Origin: Haemophilus parainfluenzae
GTDB taxonomy: Bacteria; Pseudomonadota; Gammaproteobacteria; Enterobacterales; Pasteurellaceae
Assembly: GCF_003252725.1 (NCBI RefSeq)
Contig: NZ_QEPO01000002.1
Location: 186,001-250,000 of the forward strand
DNA: 64,000 bases
Reading direction: 5' to 3'
Shown: one piece after another, positions 57,286 through 64,000 of the stretch
Layout of the letters: each line of letters begins with the position of its first letter
How positions within the stretch are numbered: position 1 is the stretch's first letter
Made by a program: the position numbers and the translations under genes
The notes under the pieces: generated by a model
Told to the model about the DNA's origin: nothing
What the model saw: the letters and a program-made list of their open reading frames with translations, nothing else
Databases searched by the model: none

Positions 57286-58695
57286 ATGTTTAAATCAATT
57301 AATCGGGAAATTAATCAAATAATCAATCGTGGATTTGACCGCACTTTGCGTTTGGCTGTGACAGGGCTAAGTCGAAGCGGTAAAACAGCCTTTATTACGA
57401 GTTTGATTAATCAATTGTTACATATTAATCAAGAGGCAAATGCGCATCTTCCTTTATTTGAGGCTGCTCGAAATCAATCTATTTTGGCAGTAAAACGAGT
57501 GCCTCAACAGGATTTAAGTATTCCACGTTTTGATTATGAAGCGAATCTCAATGATTTAATGAATAATCCACCACAGTGGTGCCAATCTACTCGAGGGGTA
57601 AGTGAAACACGCCTTGCTATTCGTTTTGAGCGCCAATCAGGTTTACTTCGTCATTTCAAAGAACGCGGCACATTATATTTAGATATTTTTGATTATCCAG
57701 GTGAATGGCTATTGGATTTACCTTTACTAAATCTAGACTTTCAAGAATGGTCACTAGAGCAAGCCAAAATTACATCGGGTATTCGTCAACAGTTTGCTCA
57801 AGATTGGTTGGATAAACTGAAAAAACTCGACCTAAGTGCGGTCGTCAATGAAGATGTTTTAGCGCAGATTGCAAAATCTTATACCGATTATTTACTAGCC
57901 TGCAAAGCTGAAGGAATGCAATTTATTCAACCTGGCCGATTTGTCTTGCCTGGGGAATTAGAAGGCGCACCGGTATTACAATTTTTCCCGTTATTGCATT
58001 TGTCGGAAGAACAATGGCAAAAACTGAAAAGAGAGGCGAAATCTAATAGCTATTTTTCAGTGTTGAATAAGCGATATGATCATTATCGTAATAAGGTGGT
58101 GAAAGGCTTTTATGAAAATTATTTTTCTACTTTTGATCGCCAGGTAATTTTAGCGGATTGCTTAACGCCACTGAATCATAGTCAACAAGCCTTTATCGAT
58201 ATGCAAACAGGACTTAATCAGCTTTTCAAAAATTTCCATTATGGAAAACGCAATTTACTTAATCGCTTGTTTTCTCCGAATATTGATAAGCTCATGTTTG
58301 TGGCAACAAAAGCCGATCATATCACGACAGATCAAATTCAAAACTTAATCAGCTTGATGCGCCAATTGGTGCAAGAAGGTGGTCGTCATGTTGAATTTGA
58401 AGGAATTGATACAGAATACACAGCCATTGCTGCGATTCGAGCGACAAAACAAGTTTTAGTTAATCAAACCGGTAAACAAATTAAAGCTATTCAAGGAGTG
58501 CGTTCTGTAGATAAGCAACTTATTACGCTTTATCCGGGGTCTGTACCAAGTAAACTACCTAGTGCAGAGTTCTGGTCAAAACAATCCTTTGATTTTGATT
58601 CCTTCGAACCTCAAGTTTTACAACAAGGTGAAAGCATCCCGCATTTAAGAATGGATGCCGTCTTGCAGTTTTTATTGGCGGATAGGTTTGATTGA
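57286..58695 (+). CDS. ycjX: YcjX-like P-loop NTPase (DUF463)
   Basis: 469 residues with a clear Walker A (VTGLSRSGKTAFITSL near 27-42) and the family motifs DYPGEWLLDLPLL (the DxPG-type switch) and MFVATKADHITTDQI, a GTPase-like specificity motif. E. coli YcjX is a stress-linked GTPase of unknown target, encoded with the membrane protein YcjF. Here ycjF lies 3.1 kb downstream, with unrelated genes between. Function is inferred only as a nucleotide-dependent stress protein. Confidence 0.9.
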   Translation: MFKSINREINQIINRGFDRTLRLAVTGLSRSGKTAFITSLINQLLHINQEANAHLPLFEAARNQSILAVKRVPQQDLSIPRFDYEANLNDLMNNPPQWCQSTRGVSETRLAIRFERQSGLLRHFKERGTLYLDIFDYPGEWLLDLPLLNLDFQEWSLEQAKITSGIRQQFAQDWLDKLKKLDLSAVVNEDVLAQIAKSYTDYLLACKAEGMQFIQPGRFVLPGELEGAPVLQFFPLLHLSEEQWQKLKREAKSNSYFSVLNKRYDHYRNKVVKGFYENYFSTFDRQVILADCLTPLNHSQQAFIDMQTGLNQLFKNFHYGKRNLLNRLFSPNIDKLMFVATKADHITTDQIQNLISLMRQLVQEGGRHVEFEGIDTEYTAIAAIRATKQVLVNQTGKQIKAIQGVRSVDKQLITLYPGSVPSKLPSAEFWSKQSFDFDSFEPQVLQQGESIPHLRMDAVLQFLLADRFD

Positions 58696-58801
58696 TAGAA
58701 AAATCAAATCAATTTAATTGTCAAATACTTAATATAAACCACTATTTTTTTACTGGTATTTAGGTAGAATCAATTCGAGTCTTTCTAAAGTAAAGGAGCT
58801 T

Positions 58802-59365
58802 ATGATGAAAATGAAAACTCTCTTAGCATTAGCAATCAGCGGAATTTGTGCTGCTGGCGTGGCAAATGCACATGACCATATGGCAAAACCAGCAGGTCCT
58901 TCAATCGAAGTAAAAGTACAACAATTAGATCCTGCAAATGGTAACAAGGATGTAGGGACTGTAACTATTACTGAATCAAATTATGGTTTAGTATTTACAC
59001 CAAATCTACAAGGTTTAGCTGAAGGTTTACATGGCTTCCACATTCATGAAAATCCAAGCTGTGATCCAAAAGAAAAAGACGGTAAATTAACTGCAGGTTT
59101 AGCGGCTGGCGGTCACTGGGATCCTAAAGGTGCAAAACAACACGGTTACCCATGGCAAGATGATGCTCACTTAGGTGACTTACCGGCTTTAACTGTATTA
59201 CATGATGGTACCGCAACTAACCCTGTTTTAGCGCCACGTCTTAAAAAATTAGATGAAGTTCGTGGTCATTCTATTATGATTCACGCTGGTGGTGATAACC
59301 ACTCAGATCATCCAGCTCCACTTGGCGGTGGCGGTCCACGTATGGCATGTGGCGTGATTAAATAA
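58802..59365 (+). CDS. sodC: Periplasmic Cu,Zn superoxide dismutase SodC
   Basis: Dismutates superoxide in the periplasm; 187 residues with a signal peptide ([20 protein letters not shown]). All metal ligands are present: His80 and His82 (FHIHEN), His105 (GGHWDP), His114, His123 and Asp126 (DAHLGD) and His161 (MIHAGGDN), plus the disulfide pair Cys87/Cys183. The His-rich N-terminus (HDHM) may help load metal. H. parainfluenzae makes an active SodC while the H. influenzae homologue is reported inactive. AAGGAG fits best with the second ATG (58805). Confidence 0.96.
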   Translation: MMKMKTLLALAISGICAAGVANAHDHMAKPAGPSIEVKVQQLDPANGNKDVGTVTITESNYGLVFTPNLQGLAEGLHGFHIHENPSCDPKEKDGKLTAGLAAGGHWDPKGAKQHGYPWQDDAHLGDLPALTVLHDGTATNPVLAPRLKKLDEVRGHSIMIHAGGDNHSDHPAPLGGGGPRMACGVIK

Positions 59366-59383
59366 GTCGATTCTTAAAGATAA

Positions 59384-59413
59384 AAAAGTGCGGTCAATTT
59401 TGACCGCACTTTG
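59384..59413 (+). terminator. Paired-USS terminator of sodC
   Basis: AAAGTGCGGTCAA / TTGACCGCACTTT stem with a TTT-type loop, followed by GTATTT. Confidence 0.8.
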
Positions 59414-59513
59414 TATTTAAACTCAACATCATACCTAGTCATTAGAGGTGGTTTGATAAACATAGTTAAAGTAGTAATATATTTAATAATGACTCTATGT
59501 ATCGGGAGGAATA

Positions 59514-59735
59514 TTGAAAACTAAGCTATTACTTCAATATCTTATATTTTGGGTAATTATATTTATTATTTGTTTTACATTTTCTACATTAGCGTTTAGT
59601 TTATTTGAGCTGCTTCTAAAGCTTGACAATTATTCTTTTTCTGACTTTAAGAAAATGGCATCTTTTTGGTTAAATGGCTCTGCTGCAATGGCGACTTTAG
59701 TTTTGATAATTGAAGCTAGAAATAAGCGGTGGTAA
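59514..59735 (+). CDS. Small membrane protein, TTG start
   Basis: 73 residues, not recognised. GGGAGGA lies 4 bases before the TTG at 59514, an excellent Shine-Dalgarno, though closely spaced, that decides the start. Two hydrophobic segments are visible (LLLQYLIFWVIIFIICFTFS and SFWLNGSAAMATLVLIIEA) joined by a short charged loop (KLDNYSFSDFKK), with a basic tail (RNKRW). This is the form of a small two-helix membrane protein or possible toxin-like peptide. It lies between sodC and the transglutaminase-MerTP cassette without an obvious partner gene. Low GC and isolation suggest recent acquisition, but this is inference. Confidence 0.55.
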   Translation: MKTKLLLQYLIFWVIIFIICFTFSTLAFSLFELLLKLDNYSFSDFKKMASFWLNGSAAMATLVLIIEARNKRW

Positions 59736-59821
59736 TCTCGTCAATCTTTCAACAAGTACGAGTTTAAAAGTATTGGATAGATTGATATTTGAGTAGAATG
59801 TAATTTTAAATGCCCAGATAT

Positions 59822-59877
59822 AAAGTGCGGTCAATTTTAATGAGTTTTAAAACTTCACAAAATTGACCGCACTTTTA
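59822..59877. terminator. Long paired-USS hairpin after merP-like gene
   Basis: A perfect 17-bp stem: AAAGTGCGGTCAATTTT (59822-59838) against 59859-59875, with a 20-base loop. It lies beyond the merP stop on the minus strand and beyond the small membrane protein gene on the plus strand. Confidence 0.75.
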
Positions 59878-59890
59878 TTTTTCTAGCGCT

Positions 59891-60169
59891 TTATTTAACC
59901 ACTTCCGCCGTATATTCCAATTTATGAATTGCATTAATTAACTGATCATCAGGAACTTTTGGATCTTCTACAACAGTCACAGTTCTATCTTTAATGGAGG
60001 CTTTAGTGGAAATCACGCCATCAATATTGCGTAACTCTTTATTCACTAAATAAGCACAAAGCTGGCAGTTCATTTCATTCACTCTTAGCACAACTTGCTT
60101 TGTTTCTTCCGCCTGTGCGACAGAGAAGGTGAATAATGAAAGCAAAAGTGCGGTCGTTAATTTCTTCAT
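59891..60169 (-). CDS. MerP-like periplasmic heavy-metal-binding protein
   Basis: 92 residues: signal peptide (MKKLTTALLLSLFTFSVAQA) and one HMA ferredoxin-like domain with the metal-binding MNCQLCAYLV (Cys35, Cys38) at the usual GMTCxxC position. MerP carries Hg(II) to the MerT channel in mercury resistance. Here no merA reductase or merR regulator is nearby, so another metal or a thiol/redox role is possible. AAGGAACAAAAA... gives a weak Shine-Dalgarno. It lies 9 bases after the merT-like gene. Confidence 0.82.
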   Translation of the reverse strand: MKKLTTALLLSLFTFSVAQAEETKQVVLRVNEMNCQLCAYLVNKELRNIDGVISTKASIKDRTVTVVEDPKVPDDQLINAIHKLEYTAEVVK

Positions 60170-60178
60170 TTTTTGTTC

Positions 60179-60541
60179 CTAATTAGAAAGCTCTAAAATC
60201 CACGGTAAAATGGTTGGATAAGTTAAGAAAAAGAGCATGACGATAAATACAATCCAATACAAAACAATGAGCTTTTTACGGGAAATGTATTTGCTGCAAA
60301 TGATTTTTTTGGAAAACATCAGCAACCAAAAGCCGTAGGCAAAGGCGCATAATGAAACGATAAGCATCGGAATACGCAAATAATCATATTCGCCTAAGCC
60401 AATTAACCATGTGGATGACACACCAAATACTAAATAAATTAATGGTGCGATGCAGCACAAAGTTGACGCCACCGCGGCACTAAGTGCGGTGGCTATGGCA
60501 ACCCAAAAGGATTTATTAGAGTTTTTTAGAGACGTAGTCAT
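60179..60541 (-). CDS. MerT-like membrane transporter
   Basis: 120 residues from the ATG at 60541, with three hydrophobic helices. The MerT hallmark is in helix 1: [22 protein letters not shown], with vicinal Cys29-Cys30 that accept metal from MerP. Helix 2 is [20 protein letters not shown]. The cytoplasmic loop has one Cys (KKIICSKY) where classical MerT has a pair, so a ligand is missing or changed. The gene overlaps the transglutaminase stop by 26 bases, showing tight coupling. Confidence 0.8.
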   Translation of the reverse strand: MTTSLKNSNKSFWVAIATALSAAVASTLCCIAPLIYLVFGVSSTWLIGLGEYDYLRIPMLIVSLCAFAYGFWLLMFSKKIICSKYISRKKLIVLYWIVFIVMLFFLTYPTILPWILELSN

Positions 60542-61622
60542 ATTTAAATTCTTTTGGATCAAAGGAATTTAACGGATCGCCACCTACTTCTGCATATGGA
60601 TAGCCGAAGTTATTGATCGGAGCTAGTTCTGGTTGTGGATATAAATCAAAGTCGCGAGCATGGTTAAAGCCAACCCAGTTTGCTTCCCAGTTACCGAATA
60701 AGTATTTGGCAACGGCTTGTGTATCCTTATCGTCAACAGATTTTTTCTCTGCTAAACGCATTTTTGCTACGTCTGCAGAATCAACAGGTACCCAGCCGAA
60801 TCCTGCAAGATAGAATTCAGCACGACAGTGCTGACCACCACTTACGTTTGCTACGCCATGTTCGTCCGCACTACCGAATGCACCTTTGGAATATTTGCCC
60901 ATTTTATCCGCCGCACCTAAACGAATACCAAAAATTTCACGAGCAGGAATGCCGCTGGCTCGAGCAAGTGCAACGAAAACAGAGTTAATATCGGTACATT
61001 TGCCTTTTAACACACCAGTGGTCAGAATTTTTTCTACATCACCATCGCCACAGCCTAAAACAGAATTATCACGTTCCATATTGTTGACGATCCATTGGTG
61101 AATCAACTCAGCTTTTTTCAATGGATTTGTTTCAGTGCCTACAATCTTATCGGCGAACTGTTTCACAATACCATCTGTTTTAATATGTTGAGTCGGTTTT
61201 AAATATTCTTGTACATCAACAGAATAGTGAACATCTTTTGGTGGCTTGTAATTTGTCAACGCACCTTTAACCATTGGTTCGCGATCTTTGGTTTCAATCA
61301 CCATTGTGATTTTTAAATCGCGTTTTTGTGCATCTTTATCCCAAGTCGCAAAGAGCGTTTTCGCACCATATTTGTTGTTTTCTGTCACATAGGCATCCAA
61401 ATAGTTACCTTCAAAATGGATAGATTTTACCTGTTGATACTCGCCATTAAACGGTAAAGGCACCCACAGATTCGCTTGTCCTTGCGAACCTTTTGGCGCA
61501 ACTAAGTCATAGGTTTGAGTGAATTCATACAGATGAGAATCGGTATTGTAGTTTGGAATGTCGGTATTGGCGTAAGCCATAGAACATGCGGAGAGCACCG
61601 CAGTGGCGATAAGTTTCTTCAT
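60516..61622 (-). CDS. Exported transglutaminase-like cysteine protease-fold protein
   Basis: 368 residues with a signal peptide ([18 protein letters not shown]) and an N-terminal beta-rich domain (about 25-160). A transglutaminase-like core at about 165-290 has all three catalytic residues: Cys209 ([24 protein letters not shown]), His265 ([11 protein letters not shown]) and Asp281 (VPVDSADV). The C-terminus is aromatic-rich. AAGGATC precedes the ATG at 61622. It is the first gene of a three-gene operon with MerT-like and MerP-like proteins. A periplasmic protease or amidase, or a metal-linked peptide processor, is conceivable. The function is not established. Confidence 0.8.
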   Translation of the reverse strand: MKKLIATAVLSACSMAYANTDIPNYNTDSHLYEFTQTYDLVAPKGSQGQANLWVPLPFNGEYQQVKSIHFEGNYLDAYVTENNKYGAKTLFATWDKDAQKRDLKITMVIETKDREPMVKGALTNYKPPKDVHYSVDVQEYLKPTQHIKTDGIVKQFADKIVGTETNPLKKAELIHQWIVNNMERDNSVLGCGDGDVEKILTTGVLKGKCTDINSVFVALARASGIPAREIFGIRLGAADKMGKYSKGAFGSADEHGVANVSGGQHCRAEFYLAGFGWVPVDSADVAKMRLAEKKSVDDKDTQAVAKYLFGNWEANWVGFNHARDFDLYPQPELAPINNFGYPYAEVGGDPLNSFDPKEFKYDYVSKKL

Positions 61623-61803
61623 AAAAAGATCCTTCTAGTTAGTTAACAGTTAAAACTTAACACATTAGATAAACTAATTGTGGACAATGGATATAGTAGC
61701 TTATTTTATTTTCTAGTCAATATTGCTTTTTTATTTCAGCCATTTAAGATTTACTAAAGAAATTCGAAGTAAAATACCGTTTCTATTTTTATTGGAAAGA
61801 ATA

Positions 61804-62871
61804 ATGAAAAAACAAATTTTCACACAATCTCACCAACCCGAAGAGGAAGAAATTCTGCCTAAGCAAGAATTTCATAATGTTGAAACCACCATTGATAACG
61901 AACCTTTAGAAGGGGAGTTGTTGGACGAGCAATTTGAGCAAATTGTGAAGCCTAAATCGAGTGGTTGGAAAACGGCTTTGAAATTGACCGCACTTTTATT
62001 TTTAGGGGCGACGGTTGCACAATCTGTTCAATGGATTTGGGATAGTTATCAAAATCAACAATGGATTTACCTTGCTTTTGCGTTAGTGAGTTTTGTCGTT
62101 GTGTTGTTTGGTTTATCTGAAATCATCGCAGAATGGCGACGTTTGGTGAAACTCAAAAAGCGTTTGAATTTACAAGAACAAAGTCAGCGATTAATAGGTG
62201 AAAGTGCGGTTAAAAATCATCAAGTTTTTTCTGAACAGGATGGTGAGAAAGGAAGAGCCTTGTGTTTATCGATTGCCGATACCTTAAAATTGGATTCGCA
62301 ACATCCTGCAATTGTCCAATGGGAAAAGCAGCTTAATGAAAGTTATTCTGCTCGCGAAGTTACCCATTTATTTAGTCAAACAGTGTTACAGTCTTTTGAT
62401 AAAAAAGCGAAAAAACTGATTACTAAAATGGCAGCAGAATCCGCTGTGATTGTGGCAATCAGTCCTTTAGCCATTATTGATATGTTTTTTATTGCGTGGC
62501 GAAATATTCGTTTAATCAATAAAATTGCAGCGATTTATGGGATTGAGCTAGGGTATTTTACCCGTCTTCGCTTACTTAGAATGGTGTTAGTGAATCTTGC
62601 TTTTGCAGGAGCAACGGAGATTGTGCAAGATTTAGGCATGGATTGGCTTTCGCAAGATATTACCGCGAAACTTTCTACGCGAGCAGCGCAGGGGATTGGA
62701 GTAGGATTATTAACAGCTCGATTGGGCATTAAGGCTATGGAGTTTTGTCGCCCATTGGCATTTGAGAAAGCCGAAAAACCAAAACTTTCTCATGTGCAAA
62801 AAGAATTGTTGACGGTAATGAAAGATACGGTACTTGGCAAGACGAAAGTGAAAGAAAAAGAAGAAGTGTAA
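61804..62871 (+). CDS. ycjF: YcjF-like membrane protein (DUF697)
   Basis: 355 residues from the ATG at 61804 (GGAAAGAAT upstream); upstream in-frame codons lack a good start. An acidic N-terminal tail is followed by two helices (LTALLFLGATVAQSVQWIW and WIYLAFALVSFVVVLFGLSEI). The DUF697 region follows (AAESAVIVAISPLAIIDMFFIAWRNIRLINKIA onward). It is the usual partner of YcjX, which here lies 3.1 kb upstream. The N-terminal coding region contains a Hin uptake core. Confidence 0.88.
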   Translation: MKKQIFTQSHQPEEEEILPKQEFHNVETTIDNEPLEGELLDEQFEQIVKPKSSGWKTALKLTALLFLGATVAQSVQWIWDSYQNQQWIYLAFALVSFVVVLFGLSEIIAEWRRLVKLKKRLNLQEQSQRLIGESAVKNHQVFSEQDGEKGRALCLSIADTLKLDSQHPAIVQWEKQLNESYSAREVTHLFSQTVLQSFDKKAKKLITKMAAESAVIVAISPLAIIDMFFIAWRNIRLINKIAAIYGIELGYFTRLRLLRMVLVNLAFAGATEIVQDLGMDWLSQDITAKLSTRAAQGIGVGLLTARLGIKAMEFCRPLAFEKAEKPKLSHVQKELLTVMKDTVLGKTKVKEKEEV

Positions 62872-62873
62872 TA

Positions 62874-62910
62874 AAAAAGTGCGGTTAAAATTGACCGCAC
62901 TTTTTTTGTA
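62874..62910. terminator. Paired-USS terminator, convergent ycjF / prfB
   Basis: AAAAAAGTGCGGTTA / TTGACCGCACTTTTTT with an AAA-type loop and T-runs on both strands. Confidence 0.88.
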
Positions 62911-62920
62911 TAAGAGATGA

Positions 62921-64000
62921 TTAAAGTCCCGCTTTTAAGCTTGCTTCAATAAAGCGGTCAAGATCGCCATCTAGCACGGCTTGTGTATTACGATTTTCAA
63001 CGCCTGTGCGGAGATCCTTAATACGTGCATCATCTAACACATAAGAACGAATTTGGCTGCCCCAACCAATATCAGATTTATTATCTTCCATCGCTTGTTT
63101 ATCCGCATTTTTCTTTTGTAACTCAAGCTCATACAATTTCGCTTTTAACTGCTTCATGGCTTGATCTTTATTTTTGTGTTGAGAACGATCGTTTTGACAT
63201 TGCACGACAATTCCACTTGGCATGTGAGTAATACGCACCGCACTTTCAGTTTTATTGACGTGCTGACCACCCGCACCAGATGCACGATAAACATCAATAC
63301 GTAAATCAGCCGGATTAATTTCAATATCAATATCGTCATCAATTTCAGGATAAACGAAAGCCGCTGCAAACGATGTATGACGTCGATTATTAGAGTCGAA
63401 TGGGCTTTTGCGCACTAAACGATGAATACCAGTTTCTGTGCGTAACCAACCGAAAGCATATTCGCCACTGACACGAATCGTCGCTGATTTTAAACCTGCG
63501 ACATCACCATCAGAGACTTCCATTAATTCTGTTTTAAAGCCTTTGCTTTCAGCCCAACGAAGGTACATGCGAAGTAACATTTCCGTCCAGTCTTGCGCTT
63601 CTGTTCCACCAGAACCTGCTTGTAAATCGACATAACAATCGCATGCATCATGTTCACCGCTAAACATACGTCGGAATTCGAGTTTTGCAAGTTGTTGTTC
63701 AAGCTCATCTAATTCAGCAACGGCCTCATTGAAGGTCTCTTCATCTTCAGCTTCAATAGCTAACTCAAGCAGTCCTTCAACATCTTCTAAACCTTGTTCT
63801 AAATTCTTGATGGTATCAACCACTTGTTCAAGTGAAACGCGTTCTTTCCCAAGCGCTTGGGCTTTTTCAGGTTCGTTCCACACATCGGGTTGTTCTAATT
63901 CGGCATTAACTTCTTCTAAACGCTCAACTTTTGCGTCGAAGTCAAAGATACCCCCGAAGCACAGAAGTGCGCTCGGAAAGATCAGCGATTTTGTTTTTGA
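62921..64000 (-). CDS. prfB: Peptide chain release factor 2, with programmed +1 frameshift (5' end off window)
   Basis: RF2 recognises UAA and UGA. The main frame (62921-63943) holds 340 residues with SPF ([17 protein letters not shown]) and GGQ ([16 protein letters not shown]). Upstream, the zero frame from 63945 to the edge encodes [18 protein letters not shown] and ends in an in-frame TGA at 63942-63944. The site reads CGGGGGTATCTTTGAC, with a Shine-Dalgarno-like G-run, slippery CTT and UGA-C, as in the classical autoregulated RF2 frameshift. After the shift, translation resumes at GAC ([11 protein letters not shown]). About seven N-terminal codons lie beyond the right edge. Confidence 0.97.
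   Translation of the reverse strand, partial: SKTKSLIFPSALLCFGGIFDFDAKVERLEEVNAELEQPDVWNEPEKAQALGKERVSLEQVVDTIKNLEQGLEDVEGLLELAIEAEDEETFNEAVAELDELEQQLAKLEFRRMFSGEHDACDCYVDLQAGSGGTEAQDWTEMLLRMYLRWAESKGFKTELMEVSDGDVAGLKSATIRVSGEYAFGWLRTETGIHRLVRKSPFDSNNRRHTSFAAAFVYPEIDDDIDIEINPADLRIDVYRASGAGGQHVNKTESAVRITHMPSGIVVQCQNDRSQHKNKDQAMKQLKAKLYELELQKKNADKQAMEDNKSDIGWGSQIRSYVLDDARIKDLRTGVENRNTQAVLDGDLDRFIEASLKAGL

Overview
The window is chromosomal DNA of a Pasteurellaceae bacterium, most likely a Haemophilus close to H. parainfluenzae. The Hin-type DNA uptake signal (AAGTGCGGT / ACCGCACTT) is scattered through genes and, as inverted pairs, forms more than a dozen terminator hairpins. The tmRNA tag reads ANDEQYALAA, gene content is typical of the family, and a complete sodC with all metal ligands is present. 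Base composition is AT-rich except in one small mosaic region. The species call is inference.

1-18 kb: polyamine import (potABC, with potC cut by the left edge), peptidase T followed by a candidate small RNA, then a cell-envelope block (gloC, mepK, ldtD, prc, proQ, letA-letB) and the Kdo genes kdsD-kdsC. RNase P RNA, dinB under a LexA box, a secreted protein of unknown function and tmRNA (ssrA) follow.

18.3-24.3 kb: an accessory region starts directly after ssrA. It holds mdaB behind a palindromic operator, a GlxA-like regulator divergent from an exported metallo-beta-lactamase-fold protein, a mosaic of broken genes that looks Neisseria-derived, a CadD-type cadmium transporter and a second AraC regulator. 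The mosaic contains a Neisseria uptake-sequence palindrome, a beheaded ABC ATPase, a partly duplicated 3' end, and nnrS and ohr fragments joined tail to tail. Near-identical 29-bp direct repeats flank the mosaic plus the second AraC gene. Hin-type, Apl-type and Neisseria uptake sequences occur within about 5 kb.

24.3-42.4 kb: epmC; a tightly coupled run prfA-prmC-sirB1-like-kdsA, a 2-hydroxyacid dehydrogenase and lolCDE; zapG, ridA, a YwiC-like protein, a Sel1-repeat protein and mnmC; fabB with a FadR-like site; ilvI-ilvH with an AT-rich leader and a CRP-like site; and yedE.

42.5-64 kb: a DUF484 gene, purA, lysC, sanA, metX under a tandem MetJ operator, a nitroreductase, sppA, a BASS-family transporter, and the sapABCDF antimicrobial-peptide uptake operon. 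Then ycjX and ycjF appear, separated by about 3.1 kb carrying sodC, a small membrane protein and a transglutaminase-MerT-MerP cassette. The right edge cuts prfB, whose programmed +1 frameshift site lies inside the window.

The strongest leads are the stand-alone small RNA after pepT, the mosaic island with three uptake dialects, the mdaB operator, and the transglutaminase-MerT-MerP cassette. No CRISPR array, complete insertion sequence, tRNA or rRNA gene was seen.
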